Shown here piece after piece: positions 13,027 through 25,957 of a stretch of DNA of 64,000 nucleotides. Source of the DNA: Hybos culiciformis (taxonomy: Eukaryota; Arthropoda; Insecta; Diptera; Hybotidae). The notes below the pieces were generated by a model. The model had not been told where the DNA came from, made no database searches, and saw only the letters and a list, made by a program, of their open reading frames with translations. How positions within the stretch are numbered: position 1 is the stretch's first letter; the number at the start of each line of letters is the position of its first letter. The position numbers and the translations under genes are program-made. Where the stretch lies: NCBI GenBank assembly GCA_964007475.1, contig OZ023275.1:23066899-23130898 (forward strand), read 5' to 3'.

Positions 13027-14378
13027 GTAATTTTTATTTTAACATTTATACAATACTTGTGATTTATAATATTACATATATTCTTATACAAAATATAAAC
13101 CAGCAATAGAAAACTATAATAGGCGCTCTGGCCTTCTTTAATCTCTTTATTGGCAAAATGGGTTGAAGAAGGTATGTCTGGAAAAATTTGATGAATAAAT
13201 CATGTCAAATGAAAAGTAGTAATATGTACATTAGGTACATTAAATGTTATATTATTATGCCTAGCAAGTAGCAATGTGTGTTATATGTAGTTAGAGAACA
13301 TATAAAAAAGGAAAAATAAATTTGAGAATAATGAAAATTTTGCAACCACAATTTTTTTCACACGAATAGAAATTCTAGAGTTTTCCTAGACGACTCATCA
13401 ACGATAATTCAGTAAATATTTACGAAATGATAAAATTAGCTTTTGCTACTTGTATATTATCACCCGAAAATTACTTTGTTTTTTTTGCATATATTTCTTA
13501 AGAAATTTTATATCTTTATTGAGTCTCATTATCTCATTAAATAAATATTTATTTTTTGTGTTAAAAAGCTTCCAAAATTAAAAAGAAAACAATTAAATAA
13601 AAATAATAAAAAAAAATGTTTTTCTAATTAGTCGTCTCCGTTTTAATATATATTTAATCAAAACATATGTATATGTTTTTAGTGCAATGTATAACTAACA
13701 AACATCAAATCTGACTTTTTGGATATTTTCTCAAAATTTTTTCCAAAACCTTGGATTCATATTTTAAGAGTGTCAAAGTCTAAGTTTGGCCATATATATG
13801 GTATGCCATATAAATTAGATCTGGAAAAACTAGCGTTCTCGAGATATTAACCTGTGAATATTCAATTTGTTTTTTTATCTCAATTTATTTCATGATTAAT
13901 CAAAATTTGTGATATCACAGGAAAACCCTATAACCTAGGTAAAAATATGAATTTCACGCTGCAAAAATAATTCTAGCTACCTATTTTTTGATAAAAGCAG
14001 CTGTAATTTTATATCCTGTGTCACTCACACAATTAAGACTAAACTAATGGCACCTAAAATTTTAGTTTTCTTTAAACGGTTTAGAGTACAGAGCGATTCA
14101 AAGAAATAACGCTCGAAAAACATTACTTTTTTTTTTAATCGGGTAAAAATACATTTATTTGCAATTATAAGAAAATAGGAAAATTTTAAACTTTTATTTG
14201 AGTTATTTTCCATATGATTTTTACATTTTTTCTTTAAACCCGACAAATAGATGTCACCATACTTACTTATCAAATCGTCAATTGAAAATCACTGACCATA
14301 GTGATGAGCCGGTAACCCGACAGTAAAAGGACAGTAAGTGCTTAACGCCCGTAAAAAGGTTTAACTTCAACAATTTCA
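13027..14378 (+). other. Intron or intergenic AT-rich sequence
   Basis: This begins at the donor of the first coding exon. No second exon with an acceptor and matching phase was found. A moderately GC-richer strip at 13,110-13,180 has no open frame of note. Confidence 0.45.
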
Positions 14379-14386
14379 CTTTAAAA

Positions 14387-14793
14387 CAGGGTTTCGAACT
14401 CTGAAAATTTTTGGTACGGGTACAGGTTCGGGTTCGATGCCTTAAAATTTAGGGGGTTCGGTTCAGGTTCGGGTTCGGGTTCGGGTTCGGGTTCAACTTT
14501 TTTAAGAAAAAAAAATTCTATGTAGTGTTTAATTTAAAATGTATTTTTTTTTTATTGTTTATTTTATTCATTTTTTAAAAAAAATTTCATTTAAACTAAC
14601 AAGTAAAATATTTTTTAATGATTCTTCCGAATTTCTACGCGCCGCATACTTAAGTAATAATTGCAATTAAAAATTGAACCTGAACCGATTTTTTTAGTGG
14701 GTTCGGGTTCGGTTACAGGTTCACATAATTTAAAAAAAAACATTGAACCGGAGCCGGTTCAGGATTCGGGTTCGGTTCAGGTTCGAAACCCTG
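14387..14793. mobile_element. hAT-type MITE with GGTTCG repeats
   Basis: A 407-bp element with inverted ends: CAGGGTTTCGAAC on the left and GTTCGAAACCCTG on the right. It is flanked by a perfect 8-bp direct repeat, CTTTAAAA, at 14,379-14,386 and 14,794-14,801. An 8-bp duplication and ends beginning CAG are hallmarks of the hAT superfamily. Each end carries runs of a GGTTCG/GGTTCA hexamer, in the forward sense at 14,420-14,495 and at 14,698-14,785, around an AT-rich core. It has no coding capacity. The perfect target duplication points to a fairly recent or well-preserved insertion. Confidence 0.88.
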
Positions 14794-14801
14794 CTTTAAA
14801 A

Positions 14802-15653
14802 TAAAAATTGATTCTAACTCTTTTTATTCGAAGTCACCATTATTTCCAAATTTGTTTTTAGCTTTTTAAATATTTAGTTTTATTTAAGAATTTCTCTTCT
14901 TTTTTTTTTATTAATAAAGTAAGACAAAAATAATTATCAGAAGTGTGAACCTAAATTACTTAAATCTTTTCTAAAAACGAAAATATAAAAAACTGTTTTC
15001 TAAATTTTCAACCCCAAAGATCGCATTTAATATCTATACTTATATCAGTTGTTAAAGAAGTGCAGCAAGTTTTGTTCTTGACACTCTTATACTCAATACA
15101 GAAGTAATTTAAATTTCTAAAAACCTTTTTCTGAACTAATTTCAATATTTCGTAAAGTTGTTCAGTGTACTTGTACTTGTACATATTTTTAATTTTTACT
15201 TCAGACATTGTTTGGTTTCATTGCTTTTTGTTGTCTGAACTTTTGTTTTTTTGGTGTTAATTCAAGTGAAATTATATTATGGCATAACTTAACGTTAATT
15301 GCTTTACAGTCATTTAACAAACATTTCAATTTTATTTTTTCTTTAAATACAGATATTAAACCAACAAATTTAAATGTACTTTAAGCTGAAAATTTATTCT
15401 GTTTCGGGTTGGTTATTATAGTAGGTGAAATATAATTTAAAAAATATACTTTATTATAAATTAATATGCTTGCAATGAAATAAAGGTTGGTAGATTTGAT
15501 AAGAAAGAAAAATTTGTTTTTAGTTTAAAGAATTGTTATGAAAGTGGAAAATAAAAATATGACGTGTATTTTAGATATGAAGAAAATTCAAAAGTTTTCT
15601 TGTTTTGCAAAATTGCAAGGAAGAAAAATTCTTGATATATATACAAGAAGAAC
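14802..15653. other. AT-rich non-coding stretch
   Basis: Nothing recognisable apart from homopolymer tracts and chance short frames. Confidence 0.5.
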
Positions 15654-15962
15654 TCACTAAGCACCTTTTTTAATTTTAAGTTTTTTATGCTGAATTAACT
15701 CATTATAATGCCAACTTTATGCTGCCAAAACCTTTTTACTCGCAACTTGATATTGTTCTCACTTATGCTCACTTTAAATTCATCAAGTCGATTGTGTGTT
15801 GTATTATAATACAAATAAAATCAATAATATAAATATAATATAAATATAATATTATAAATAATATAAACACAATATAAAGAACAATATTTTGATACAACAT
15901 CGGTATTAACTTAAACTTCATAAATATCGATTTAAAAAAAACTATGATTTTTGACTTAGTGA
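15654..15962. mobile_element. MITE family B, copy 1 (ends TTCACTAAG)
   Basis: The left end reads CTCACTAAGCAC and the right end TTGACTTAGTGAA, its near inverse. Inside, CATTATAATGCCAACTTTAT at 15,702 is shared exactly with the copy at 32.6 kb, and the order of the other shared blocks is the same (for example TTGATATTGTT and TTTTTGACTTAGTG). The interior of this copy holds an AT-rich expansion at 15,815-15,885 that the other lacks. The target duplication is not clear. It has no coding capacity. Confidence 0.65.
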
Positions 15963-15964
15963 AT

Positions 15965-18900
15965 TATTTTAATAAACCAACGATCTAATGATTCTTTACT
16001 ATTTTTAATATTTAAAATTGTTTATTTTCGATGGAAAAGAAAGTTTCTGAAAATATTGAACTCCACTGCAATACTATTTTTTCATATAAGAAATTAAATC
16101 TTGTTTTTGGATTATTCTTAAAAAATAATATTTCTTTTAAGTTTAAAAAAAATAATTCTTATTTAGAATCTAAAAATAAATACTTAGAAAGTAGAAACAA
16201 AAAAATATATTCAAAATATTGTTTTTAAACTCTTATTATAATTAAGATAAATCAATCAAGAATAATTCACATACTTGTATGAAGCGGTTAATATTTATGG
16301 GTAAATTCGGTTCACCATAAAATGGAACAACAGTAAATTATTTAAAATTAACTTTTTTTTTTGTATTACTTGTCGAGTTCTTTGCTTGTAATATTATTTT
16401 TCAAAAAAACTTCAAATTATAAAATGTGAATAATAAAATAATTTATACGTGATTTTAGTTCTTCTAAAACCAGTCGTGATTAACATAAAATTTACTTCGT
16501 TGAGCAATTTAAGTCATGTCTAGAACATAAATTTTATTGACGAAAAATATACTTAAAGTGGTTTTTCCTTTCGTTAATATGAAAAATTAAGGCATAGACC
16601 GTTGCATAGAGACTATTCCACTATGAAATGCAATTATAAAAAAAAATATGTATTCCAGCTACACTGAAAAAATGTTAATATGGGAATTATTGTTTTAGTT
16701 CTCAAATATTTCTATTTTTAATTTTACTAAATAAAACTAAATGTATATGTAGCAATATAAAATAAACTTAGTAGAAGCAGAAAATAGCTGAAATGGGAAT
16801 AGAAAGTATCAAGACTTAAAAATTATATTATTTTACTAAATTATACACATAATATTAGAAACTTTGAAAGCTGACTCTAGAATATTGACAAGAAATAAAT
16901 TTTTTAATCAAATTACAGAAATTTGCATCTATTAGTAACGTAAATTTAGAAAACGATATTTCTAAACTAAATGTATTTTTTTACTGATCATATGACATTA
17001 AATTTCATTGAAAATATTCTTAAGGAAGTTTTATTTGAAACGTTGAGGTGGAATAGCTTTTATTTTGTACATGTAAAAAAAATTTTTTTTATATGACAAT
17101 TACTATGTAGAAGTTCGTAAAAAAGTAATAAGAAATTAAAAAATAAAAATATGTACATAGTGTACATAAAACTATATTTTTTTACTATCTTTCTATAATT
17201 ATTTAAATTACAATTTCTTGATGCATTTAGTAGAGTCACGATATTTTAACGATGATCTATGACTTTAGTTCCTGGTTCTTATAACTGGCAGGTTTAAATA
17301 AATATGAAACATAATAACTATATAATATAATATGAACATTACTTATATAGAAATTTTTCTTCAATTTTGATGTACAGATTTTTAATATATATAAGTATAA
17401 GTAATAATAATAAATATGTATATAATATGCCACATAAGAATATTTTTTTTTTATTTTAATTTATTACTGGCGCACTGGGAAGAAACAGGTAAAAGTATTA
17501 TAAAAAAGAAAAATTTTTATTCATATTCTTACAATCGGAGACTCAAAACTTTTCTAGATTTAACTATTAAATCGTCATATTTTTTACGGAATACTCAAAA
17601 TGAAACCGATGGAAACTAACACTGTATAAAATAATGCAGAAAAATTATAATTAAAAATGAGTTATTTTCCGCTATAATCCATGTACATAGCAAGGGATAT
17701 ATAGAAATCATAGCTTCTTCAGCTATCTACTTTCTTCAATGTACAGATGAAACTTGAAACATGATATAATAAAACAGATTGAAGGTTTCTATAATAAATA
17801 TTTATTACAAATTCAGTAAAAGTACAGTATTGTTTATTTATGATTTAAATCCCAAAAAGGCAAATCTTAAAATACCTACTGATTAATAATTATTTCTCTT
17901 CTTTCTTTATTCACCTAATTAAAATTTGATTTTTTTCCTATGAACCACTAAATCCAATTAAGCCCTTATTTACGATCAAAATGTTGTCAAACACAGCATT
18001 TTCATAAAGAAAAAAAAAATACAATCAAATCTTATAAAAAATTAATCGACCTAAATTTTTTTTAATAAATTTATGCATTTTTATTGAAAAAGATAAAAAT
18101 AGTGTACACCACTTTTTTCTTCAGATGAATATACTTTCATATAATAATATCTTTATAAAAATGTCTGTCATTTTAGAAATTTCTTTATGCCTAAAGTGAT
18201 ATGGCATTTTAATTAAGATTTTGTGATTTTCATTTTAAGCATTACTGAATCTGTAAGTTTTCTATCATCATAATTGACTTTTTATAATAATTGTATTGTT
18301 ATCTTACAGTCATTATTGATTTTCTAATGTGAAAAGTTAGGCTATATAATAATATTGCAAAAAGAAGATCTTCATCATTCTACTTCGTAGAACCTATATA
18401 CTATATACTACATTAGATACATTAGAATTAGTTAGTTAACATTAAGCTTAAATGAAATTGAGTCTTGAAGCAAAAGCGTCTAAAACTCTGAAACCAAACA
18501 GCCTCATGGTTTTTCTTATAAATGCATTTATTGTTTCTTCGGCTTCAAATTTTATAATTCTTTCTCCATTCTTAGGTCGTGTGTATTAACATAATTATTA
18601 TAAGTATAACTAATATGTATATAAGTATAACTAATATGTATAATTGGTCAATCTTTATTTAATAAGAAAAAAACAATTTTTTATATAAAGAATCAATATC
18701 TAATAATTTTTTTCCTAAATTTTTCTAATATATCTACATTATAAAAAGCAAAATTAGATAAACTTCAGTTTCCGTACAATTTTGAGTTAAATGTTAATTT
18801 GAATAGACAAAAAAAAAATCATCGCTTATTTATACACCGCGCTTGAATTCAGTTTTTTTTTTTGTTTTTTTTTTTTTTTTTACTTTTGCTAGATACAAAA

Positions 18901-20810
18901 ACATTCATAAATAAACATAATAATATATGTACATGCATACAGACATTCATATCCCATACATATACCGGTTAGTAAAGAGTGTAGTATATAAATAATTATT
19001 AAACCGGTTGATCGGTACCAGGTACGTAGATCTCCAAAGTGGTTCATTATTATTATTATTATTGTTATTATTATTATTACTTTTTAATGTTGTTGTATAT
19101 ATATATTTTTTTTTTTTTGAAATACAAAAATGTGGTATTCTATTTGTATAGGCAAAAACTACAATAACTTGTGAATTGTATAAATTCAATTAAAGTGAAT
19201 AAAAGAATTTATTTTTTTTTTTGTTATTTTCACATGACGCACTATTCATTTGAATAGAAGACATTGCGCACATAATTGAAAACAAAATAACTGATTAAAT
19301 AGGGTAAGAAAAACAGAAAATTTTCTTCTTTTTTTTTAATTAAAAAGGTTCCCGTGATGAAATTCAGTTGTGGAAAATTTTCATACCTTTTGTTTTGAGT
19401 TCAAATAAATTCTTGTTTTATTATGTCTTTTGATTTTCTTACTTAATTTTAGTCGCCAAACGTTTCGAAGCTCAAAGCAATTTTAAAAAAAAATATTTTC
19501 GAAACTTATTCTGATCTAAACTAATTATACACGAATGAAAAAAACCAACTACTAAATTTTTTCGAAAATATTAGCAATTCAAGTGAAAGTTAATTCATTT
19601 AAGCAAAAAATTTAATATTCGATAAATAAGATTTAAATAGTCGTTAATTGAGAATTCACCATAATTATTATTGTTCAGGTATAACAATAGTTAAAAAAAA
19701 AATCTATAAAAATAATGAAAAAGCAAGCATAGGGAAAACCGCAGCAATGTTACTTTTTCATAGAAAATGGAAAATTATAGTTAAAAAGAGATGCAAAGAT
19801 CTGCTAAAATTAAAAACATATACAATTAAATTTTAACATCTTCTCGTTAAATTTTGAGAAAACTTGGTGTTTCATTGAAGCTATTATTGCACCAACTTAT
19901 TCTTGTTAAAAATCGACAGAAGCTCCCAAAATGTACACCTAAAAGTTTTTAAAACATGAAGCAGATTAAGAACTTTAAAAAAAAACCACGTAATATTGTT
20001 GGAGACACAGTTTGTTTTTTTGAGGAATGTATATTTTTTCAGAAATATTTTTTTCAACAATTTGATTAGTCAAAGCCTATGTTTCAAAAACAAGTAAATA
20101 AGATGAAATATATGTAAAATCGTATCTTTGTTTATTAAAAAATATATAATTATACAAGTCGAAACAAAATAAAACAACGATGATGAACAAAACTTAAGAC
20201 TATATTATTGTGTTAATTAATAATTTTATTTTAACTGAGAACTGAGATGATTTTGGCACTATAAAGATAATTGTCGTTTTAAATAAAATTAACATCATCT
20301 TAATTTTTAATTATCGCACAATTTGACTTTTAACTACACTTTCTAAAAACATATATATAATAGTATACAGCAAAAAACAAAGATTGACATAAACTCGACT
20401 TACTTCTACTTCATGATCAAAAATATACTATACACAAAATTTTAAATGCAACAAATTATATCTTGCTTAGAAGAAGTTCTGTTTATCAACACTATTATTT
20501 TCAAGAGTACATAAAAATAAGTTAATAATATCGATCGTAGTGAAGAAAAATAGCGTAAAATGAATCGTTGCGACATAATTATGCCTGTGTGAATACTTCT
20601 TATTAAAGAACATTTTATTGTGCTGGTGTGTCTTGAATCCATAATTCAAAATTTAATTAATATCTTACATTTTTTTCTTACAAATTATTTTTTTTTTTTG
20701 CATTGAGACTATGGATTATGCTTTTCAAATACAAATTTATCTTAATGCATAAATATGTGCGTATTATTATTATCATTATTATAAAAAATAATATTCTCTA
20801 TTAAATCTAA
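15965..20810. other. AT-rich non-coding stretch
   Basis: No gene found. It holds a 21-bp unit repeated twice at about 18,601-18,642 (TAAGTATAACTAATATGTAT) and a TTA/ATT microsatellite at 19,046-19,079. Open frames such as those at 16,031 and 18,947 are products of repeats; the latter includes a poly-Asn run read from the microsatellite. Confidence 0.5.
19046..19079. repeat. TTA trinucleotide microsatellite
   Basis: Eleven ATT/TTA units with one interruption (TTG). Read on the - strand it produces an artificial run of Asn codons. Confidence 0.9.
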
Positions 20811-20987
20811 ACATATATTTTCAGAAACACTACATATACTGAATGGCGACGAAAGATTGATTTCTTTATTTCTAGAAATATAATAATTCTATTATTTTGT
20901 CATCTTGTATGTAACACAATCAGGAAGTCTTCAATCAATATTAAAATACACTTATTTATACAGTGTTTCTGAAAACATATATATATA
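20811..20987. repeat. Inverted repeat, possible small MITE
   Basis: The left arm at 20,811-20,840 contains TTTTCAGAAACACT. The right arm at 20,957-20,987 contains its inverse, AGTGTTTCTGAAAA, each with flanking TATATA sequence. The arms are about 28 bases with few mismatches, separated by about 115 bases. No second copy was seen in the window and no target duplication is clear. Confidence 0.5.
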
Positions 20988-23900
20988 CGTGTATACGTAC
21001 TTTTATAATATAAAATTTAAATTGGCACAAACAACCAATTCAAGATGGTTAGACAACACAGTTTCAGCAGGCTCCCTTATTTATATAAAATAATATAATA
21101 ATAATAAAACTTATTTACTCGTAGGGAAAATAACATTTTACACATTATTCCCAACAAAAAAAAAACTAATTTTTCTCTTAAATTATTAAATAATAAGCTA
21201 AAACGTATTTTTCAAAACAAAAAAAAACAAAAAGATATAAACAAAATAATACGTACAAAGATTTATATAATTTAATTTTTTTTTTTTTTTTTTTAATATA
21301 TAGTATAAATTTCATTGAAGTTGAAGACAATATATTGTGGTTTTCTATTGACCTGAAGCAAAACCGACTAACCGAATTAAAAATTTTCAAAGATAAATTA
21401 TAAAAGTTTAAAGTATACTCTCTTATTTCTGAGTGTTTTTTAGGATTTTCGGCAAAATATAGTGTTTTGAATGAATAAAATATTGTTTACTTCTTCTTGC
21501 TGGAAATCTATTAAGTTATCATATAATTACCGCCTGCGGCCATTAAAAAGTTATGACTACATTTATTTAAAATATAAATTAATTTCAAATTTTGAATATT
21601 GTAACTAGTCAGATTAAACATAAATGTCAATAAACATAATAATAAAACTAATTGTTTACATTTTGAATTTTTGATACAATTATACTTCAGCCTTTTAAAT
21701 TTGAGATTCCAGTGGATTATCAAAATGAACACCGCACTTGAAACTATTATACTAATATTATATGCGACATAACATAGTTTAAAAAAAAAGTACATTTTGA
21801 TATTTTATAATAGTAGTTACTTATATAATAGAAATTGAAAGAAAATAAGATAAAATCAAATAAAAAAATTTTATTAATCTGATATTGTCAATGTGAATTA
21901 CCAAAATCTCTCCGGCAAAAAGTATAATATTTCGTTTATAGACTTTTTCCTCTTATATTATGTATGGAAAAAAAATATCACTATAGAAAAAAATTCATTG
22001 TTTTTAACATTCCATTCAGTTAAAATTTAGGTCAATAGAATTAGTTATGAAAATTGATTTTTTTTTTAAAGGTGTAAAATGACTTTTAACATAAATAAAT
22101 CCCAAAACATAATCATTTTTATTTATGCTTTTTTCCCTTTTGTTATTCATCGTGATATGGATAAATTAAAGTGTGAAGACAAACTTTTTTATTACATCTG
22201 AAAATAATGCGCCTAAGTAAATTTATTTTGTGAATAATAATAATTTTTTAAGGTTTATTCACCTTTTTTTTTTTTTTTTAACATTGGATGTAATGTTTAA
22301 TAAACACGTCATATATTTAGAAATCCAATTAAGATTTATGAAAAAAAAAAAAAAGAGAAAATTTTTAGTTTAGTTTTTTTTATGTCGAAGTTTTTATTTT
22401 TATTTTTTTTTCACCAGAAGATCAATGTTTTTATAAAAAAAAAATTCAATTTGGAAAATATTATGATGAAAATTTTATTATTAAAAAACTTATAACGTAT
22501 AAAAAGGTGATGTCAAGTAGGTGTCTTACAAATTTTTGTTTTTGAAAAACAAGTAGGTATTTTACAACATCAGAGAATTAAAAGTTCGTTTTACCATTTT
22601 TTGGCAAATAGTTTAATAAATTAAGTTGAAGAATGAAGGAGTACATAATTATCATTATGTCTTTATTTTATATATATGTTGTATTGATTATTGTTTTAGA
22701 ATTTTCTTCATAATTATGTCGGTCCATAAGATTTATTAAACAATATTGTGCAAGAAATTATTCTTAAGAACTGTTATTTAATCATATAGATTTTCCAATC
22801 CAAATCTCTTTTTATTCAATATATTATTCATTATATATGATTCAATACATAATAATCAAAATTTTTTTTTAAAGTTCTTACATATTATAAAATCATAAAT
22901 ATACAAAATATTGTTTAGAACGATTTTAATCCAATTGGAATTTTCTCATTATTTTTATTTACATTTCAAAAATATTATTTATTTTATATATTTTTTTCCA
23001 GTTTATATACTGTATTCCATTAGTCGATGAAATTAAATTTCAAGCATCCTGTAAACAATTTAATAATTACATTACATGCTCAACCACTAAAAGGATGAAT
23101 GCTTTACTTATGAAAACTAAATAGAAAATAATATTGTATAGGTAATACAATATTGATAATAAAATTAATATAATGTATATATCTCAAATAGACATAGTAA
23201 AAAATATTTATACATATAATTATTATATCATATACCTAAATTTATTTATGTAATATGTGACTTTAATTTTTTTTTGAATTCATGGCAGATCTATAATTTG
23301 GTGTTATATAATAAATTTCATATTACCACAGCTATTACATAACTACTTTTTTTTTTTTAAATAATCCTAATCATTATTTACTGACAATTAGGTCCTATTG
23401 AATAAATATATATACATATATAAATATTAAATATTTAAATGTGAGCCTAATTAAATGTAATTTAATTATAATTTATTTCTAGACACTTTAGATATTTTCG
23501 TAATTAATAGGTTGGTCAGTTTATAACCTTTTTCACTTTTTTGTTTTTAATTTTAATGAAAAAAGGTAGTATATATCATTTATTAAATTTATTGAGGAGA
23601 AGACTTTTAAACCTCAAAAAGGTAAACTTATTATATATCCTAATTGTATTATAGTAAAAATTTCTATCTATTAAACTTTATATTAACCTTAGCCTAGATG
23701 TTTTAAGAACAATATGTGCAAATATTATATTATTTAAGTTTACGATAAACACTTTTAGAGTATTTAAAATAGGACGAAAAAATTTTTAATTAAAATAATA
23801 AATGATGTAACATATAGATTATAGAGTTGATGGTTTTATGAATCAATAAAGTCATCGAATTTTTTTTTTACCAAGCTATAACTGAAGTCACATCTCATGA

Positions 23901-25558
23901 TGAATAAAACACTTGAAGATTTTTCTAAGCTTTTTTTTCGAAAGACTTTGCTGGAACAATCATCCGAAAGTTCAAGGGGATTAAAAAAAATGTTAACAAA
24001 AGATAAATACATACTATGTGTTTTATTTTTTGAAAAAAAAAATCCGATCTGTATTTTTATGATAAAATGAAGGGAAATTCAGAAATTTTGTAATATAAAA
24101 GTAAAATATAAAATTTATATTTCCGCAAATAAGTATTATTGATTTTAGATATAAGTGATATGTCTATATAATATACTTGCAGTATTATACTATGGAATTA
24201 TAAATTACTATACTTATAGTGTATGTGTATGTAAATATTAGAAACATTCCCAATTTACCATTTCAGTAGGAAATATAAATAAAAAACTTCCTGGCAATTG
24301 TAAATGAAAATACTTGGAAATCCAGACTTTAGAATGTAGTCTCAATTTATATTATATTAAAGTTGTTAAAGATAATGTTCTAAGTCGTCATGTCTTAGAA
24401 CTTTTCTAACACGGACAGATATTGCTACTTCTTGAACGCTATTGATAATGAATTTTGTTTTCATTGTGCCATTATGAACAGAAACTAGAGTAAGTGTTCT
24501 TCATTTCATTTGAAATTAAAAATTTAATGATATTAAAACTTTAACCTTATTTGCATAGTAAATTAAGAATTTTTTATTTTTATTATAAACCCTATTTAGA
24601 TTAAATAAATTATTTTCAATTATTTGTTCTATGCAATTGTTGCATTATTGCCATTGTTTATTTTGTTTTTTTTTTTTTTTTTTTTGTAAATTTTTGCTCT
24701 TGGTTTATTTTATTAGAATTTAAAAAAAAAATATTTTACAAAATTGCCCCTCCGTGTATTATAGTATAAAACCCTAAAACATTTTGCGTATCAAAAAAAA
24801 AAAATCTTCAGCATAATATTTATTTAATATTGCGCTTTAAATTTATATTTTATATAGAAAATAAAATAAATTTTATACCATAAATGGAACAAAATGTTAT
24901 ATGTATGCATACATAAATTATGACATTAATTTTTCCTGCAGGGTTATAAAAATCAAGTACTATCTACTTTTTTTTTTTTTTTAACCATTTTCATTTCTTA
25001 TTCATACATTTGGTCTTTTTTATTATATTTTGGATATTATGAATATAAAATTTGTAAAATAAGTTAATCTTCGATTGTGATTCTGGTTTTATAGTATATT
25101 GAACAATATTTTGTATAGTTATGTGTCATTATCATGAATTTTTTTTATTATATCGACCACCAAACCCAAAAAGAAAATTAAGTTAAACTTTTTTTTTGGA
25201 TTTCGAGTTAGAGTTGAAGCTTTATTCCGCGTTTCAACTCAGTTTCATCATGGCAAATGTAAATTATGGTAAAACGAAGTGAAGTTGAAAAAATATATAT
25301 GTTTAGCTTTATACATTATTAAAAAATAATTAATTTTTACATTACATTCGTCAGCGTCAGCCTGTATCGAATAATCATAATTTTTCTTCGATTATTTCCA
25401 ATTTTTAACGAATTTTTAGTGACCTTTAAATTTTATTTTTATTTGTCTTTAATTTGATAAAAAATATTTTATACTAAAAGGATTTTAGTTCGTCTTCCCA
25501 AGTGGTTAAATAGAAATAATCCAAAATTATTGGGTATACAAAATTTCAAGTTTATAAT
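20988..25558. other. AT-rich non-coding stretch
   Basis: Nothing recognisable. Long T runs (for example around 22,268 and 24,669) and chance frames only. Confidence 0.5.
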
Positions 25559-25561
25559 TTA

Positions 25562-25954
25562 AGGTCAATTCACACATATCAGTCACGTCAAGTCACCGTC
25601 ACGTCACCGGCACGTCATTTCATTCAAAAAAAAGATCGTTCCTTGTAATTTAAATGAACTGTCTACACTCATCCGGCGCCGTCACGTTACCGAACCATCG
25701 GTCGTCCCACCGTCAACGAGCCGTCAAAATTAAATTACTTTCCGACGATATTTTTTTTTTTTACTGACGGCATTTTTGAAATTGAAAGCAAAACAAACAA
25801 AACAAAGTTTTTATTTTTTATTTTGTATCTAAAAAAACGGGACGGAACGGTGACGTGACTGAAGTGTGTAGACACAGGTCAAGATATTGGCGGATACTTG
25901 ACGGTGACGGAATGTGACGAAACTTTGACGTGACTGATATGTGTGAATCAACCT
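25562..25954. mobile_element. PIF/Harbinger-like MITE
   Basis: A 393-bp island clearly richer in GC than its surroundings. The left end begins AGGTCAATTCACACATATCA and the right end is the inverse, TGATATGTGTGAATCAACCT, with two mismatches. Inverted similarity continues inward through CAGTCACGTCAA. The flanking TTA at 25,559-25,561 and 25,955-25,957 fits the 3-bp TWA target site of PIF/Harbinger elements. Multiple CGTCAC and CCGTCA motifs fill the subterminal regions. There is no transposase. Confidence 0.8.
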
Positions 25955-25957
25955 TTA

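Noticed and set aside
18947..19189. Open frame with a run of Asn codons (- strand)
   Set aside because: The Asn run is the translated TTA microsatellite; the short stretch EPLWRSTYLVP beside it is intriguing but has no supporting splice or conservation signal.
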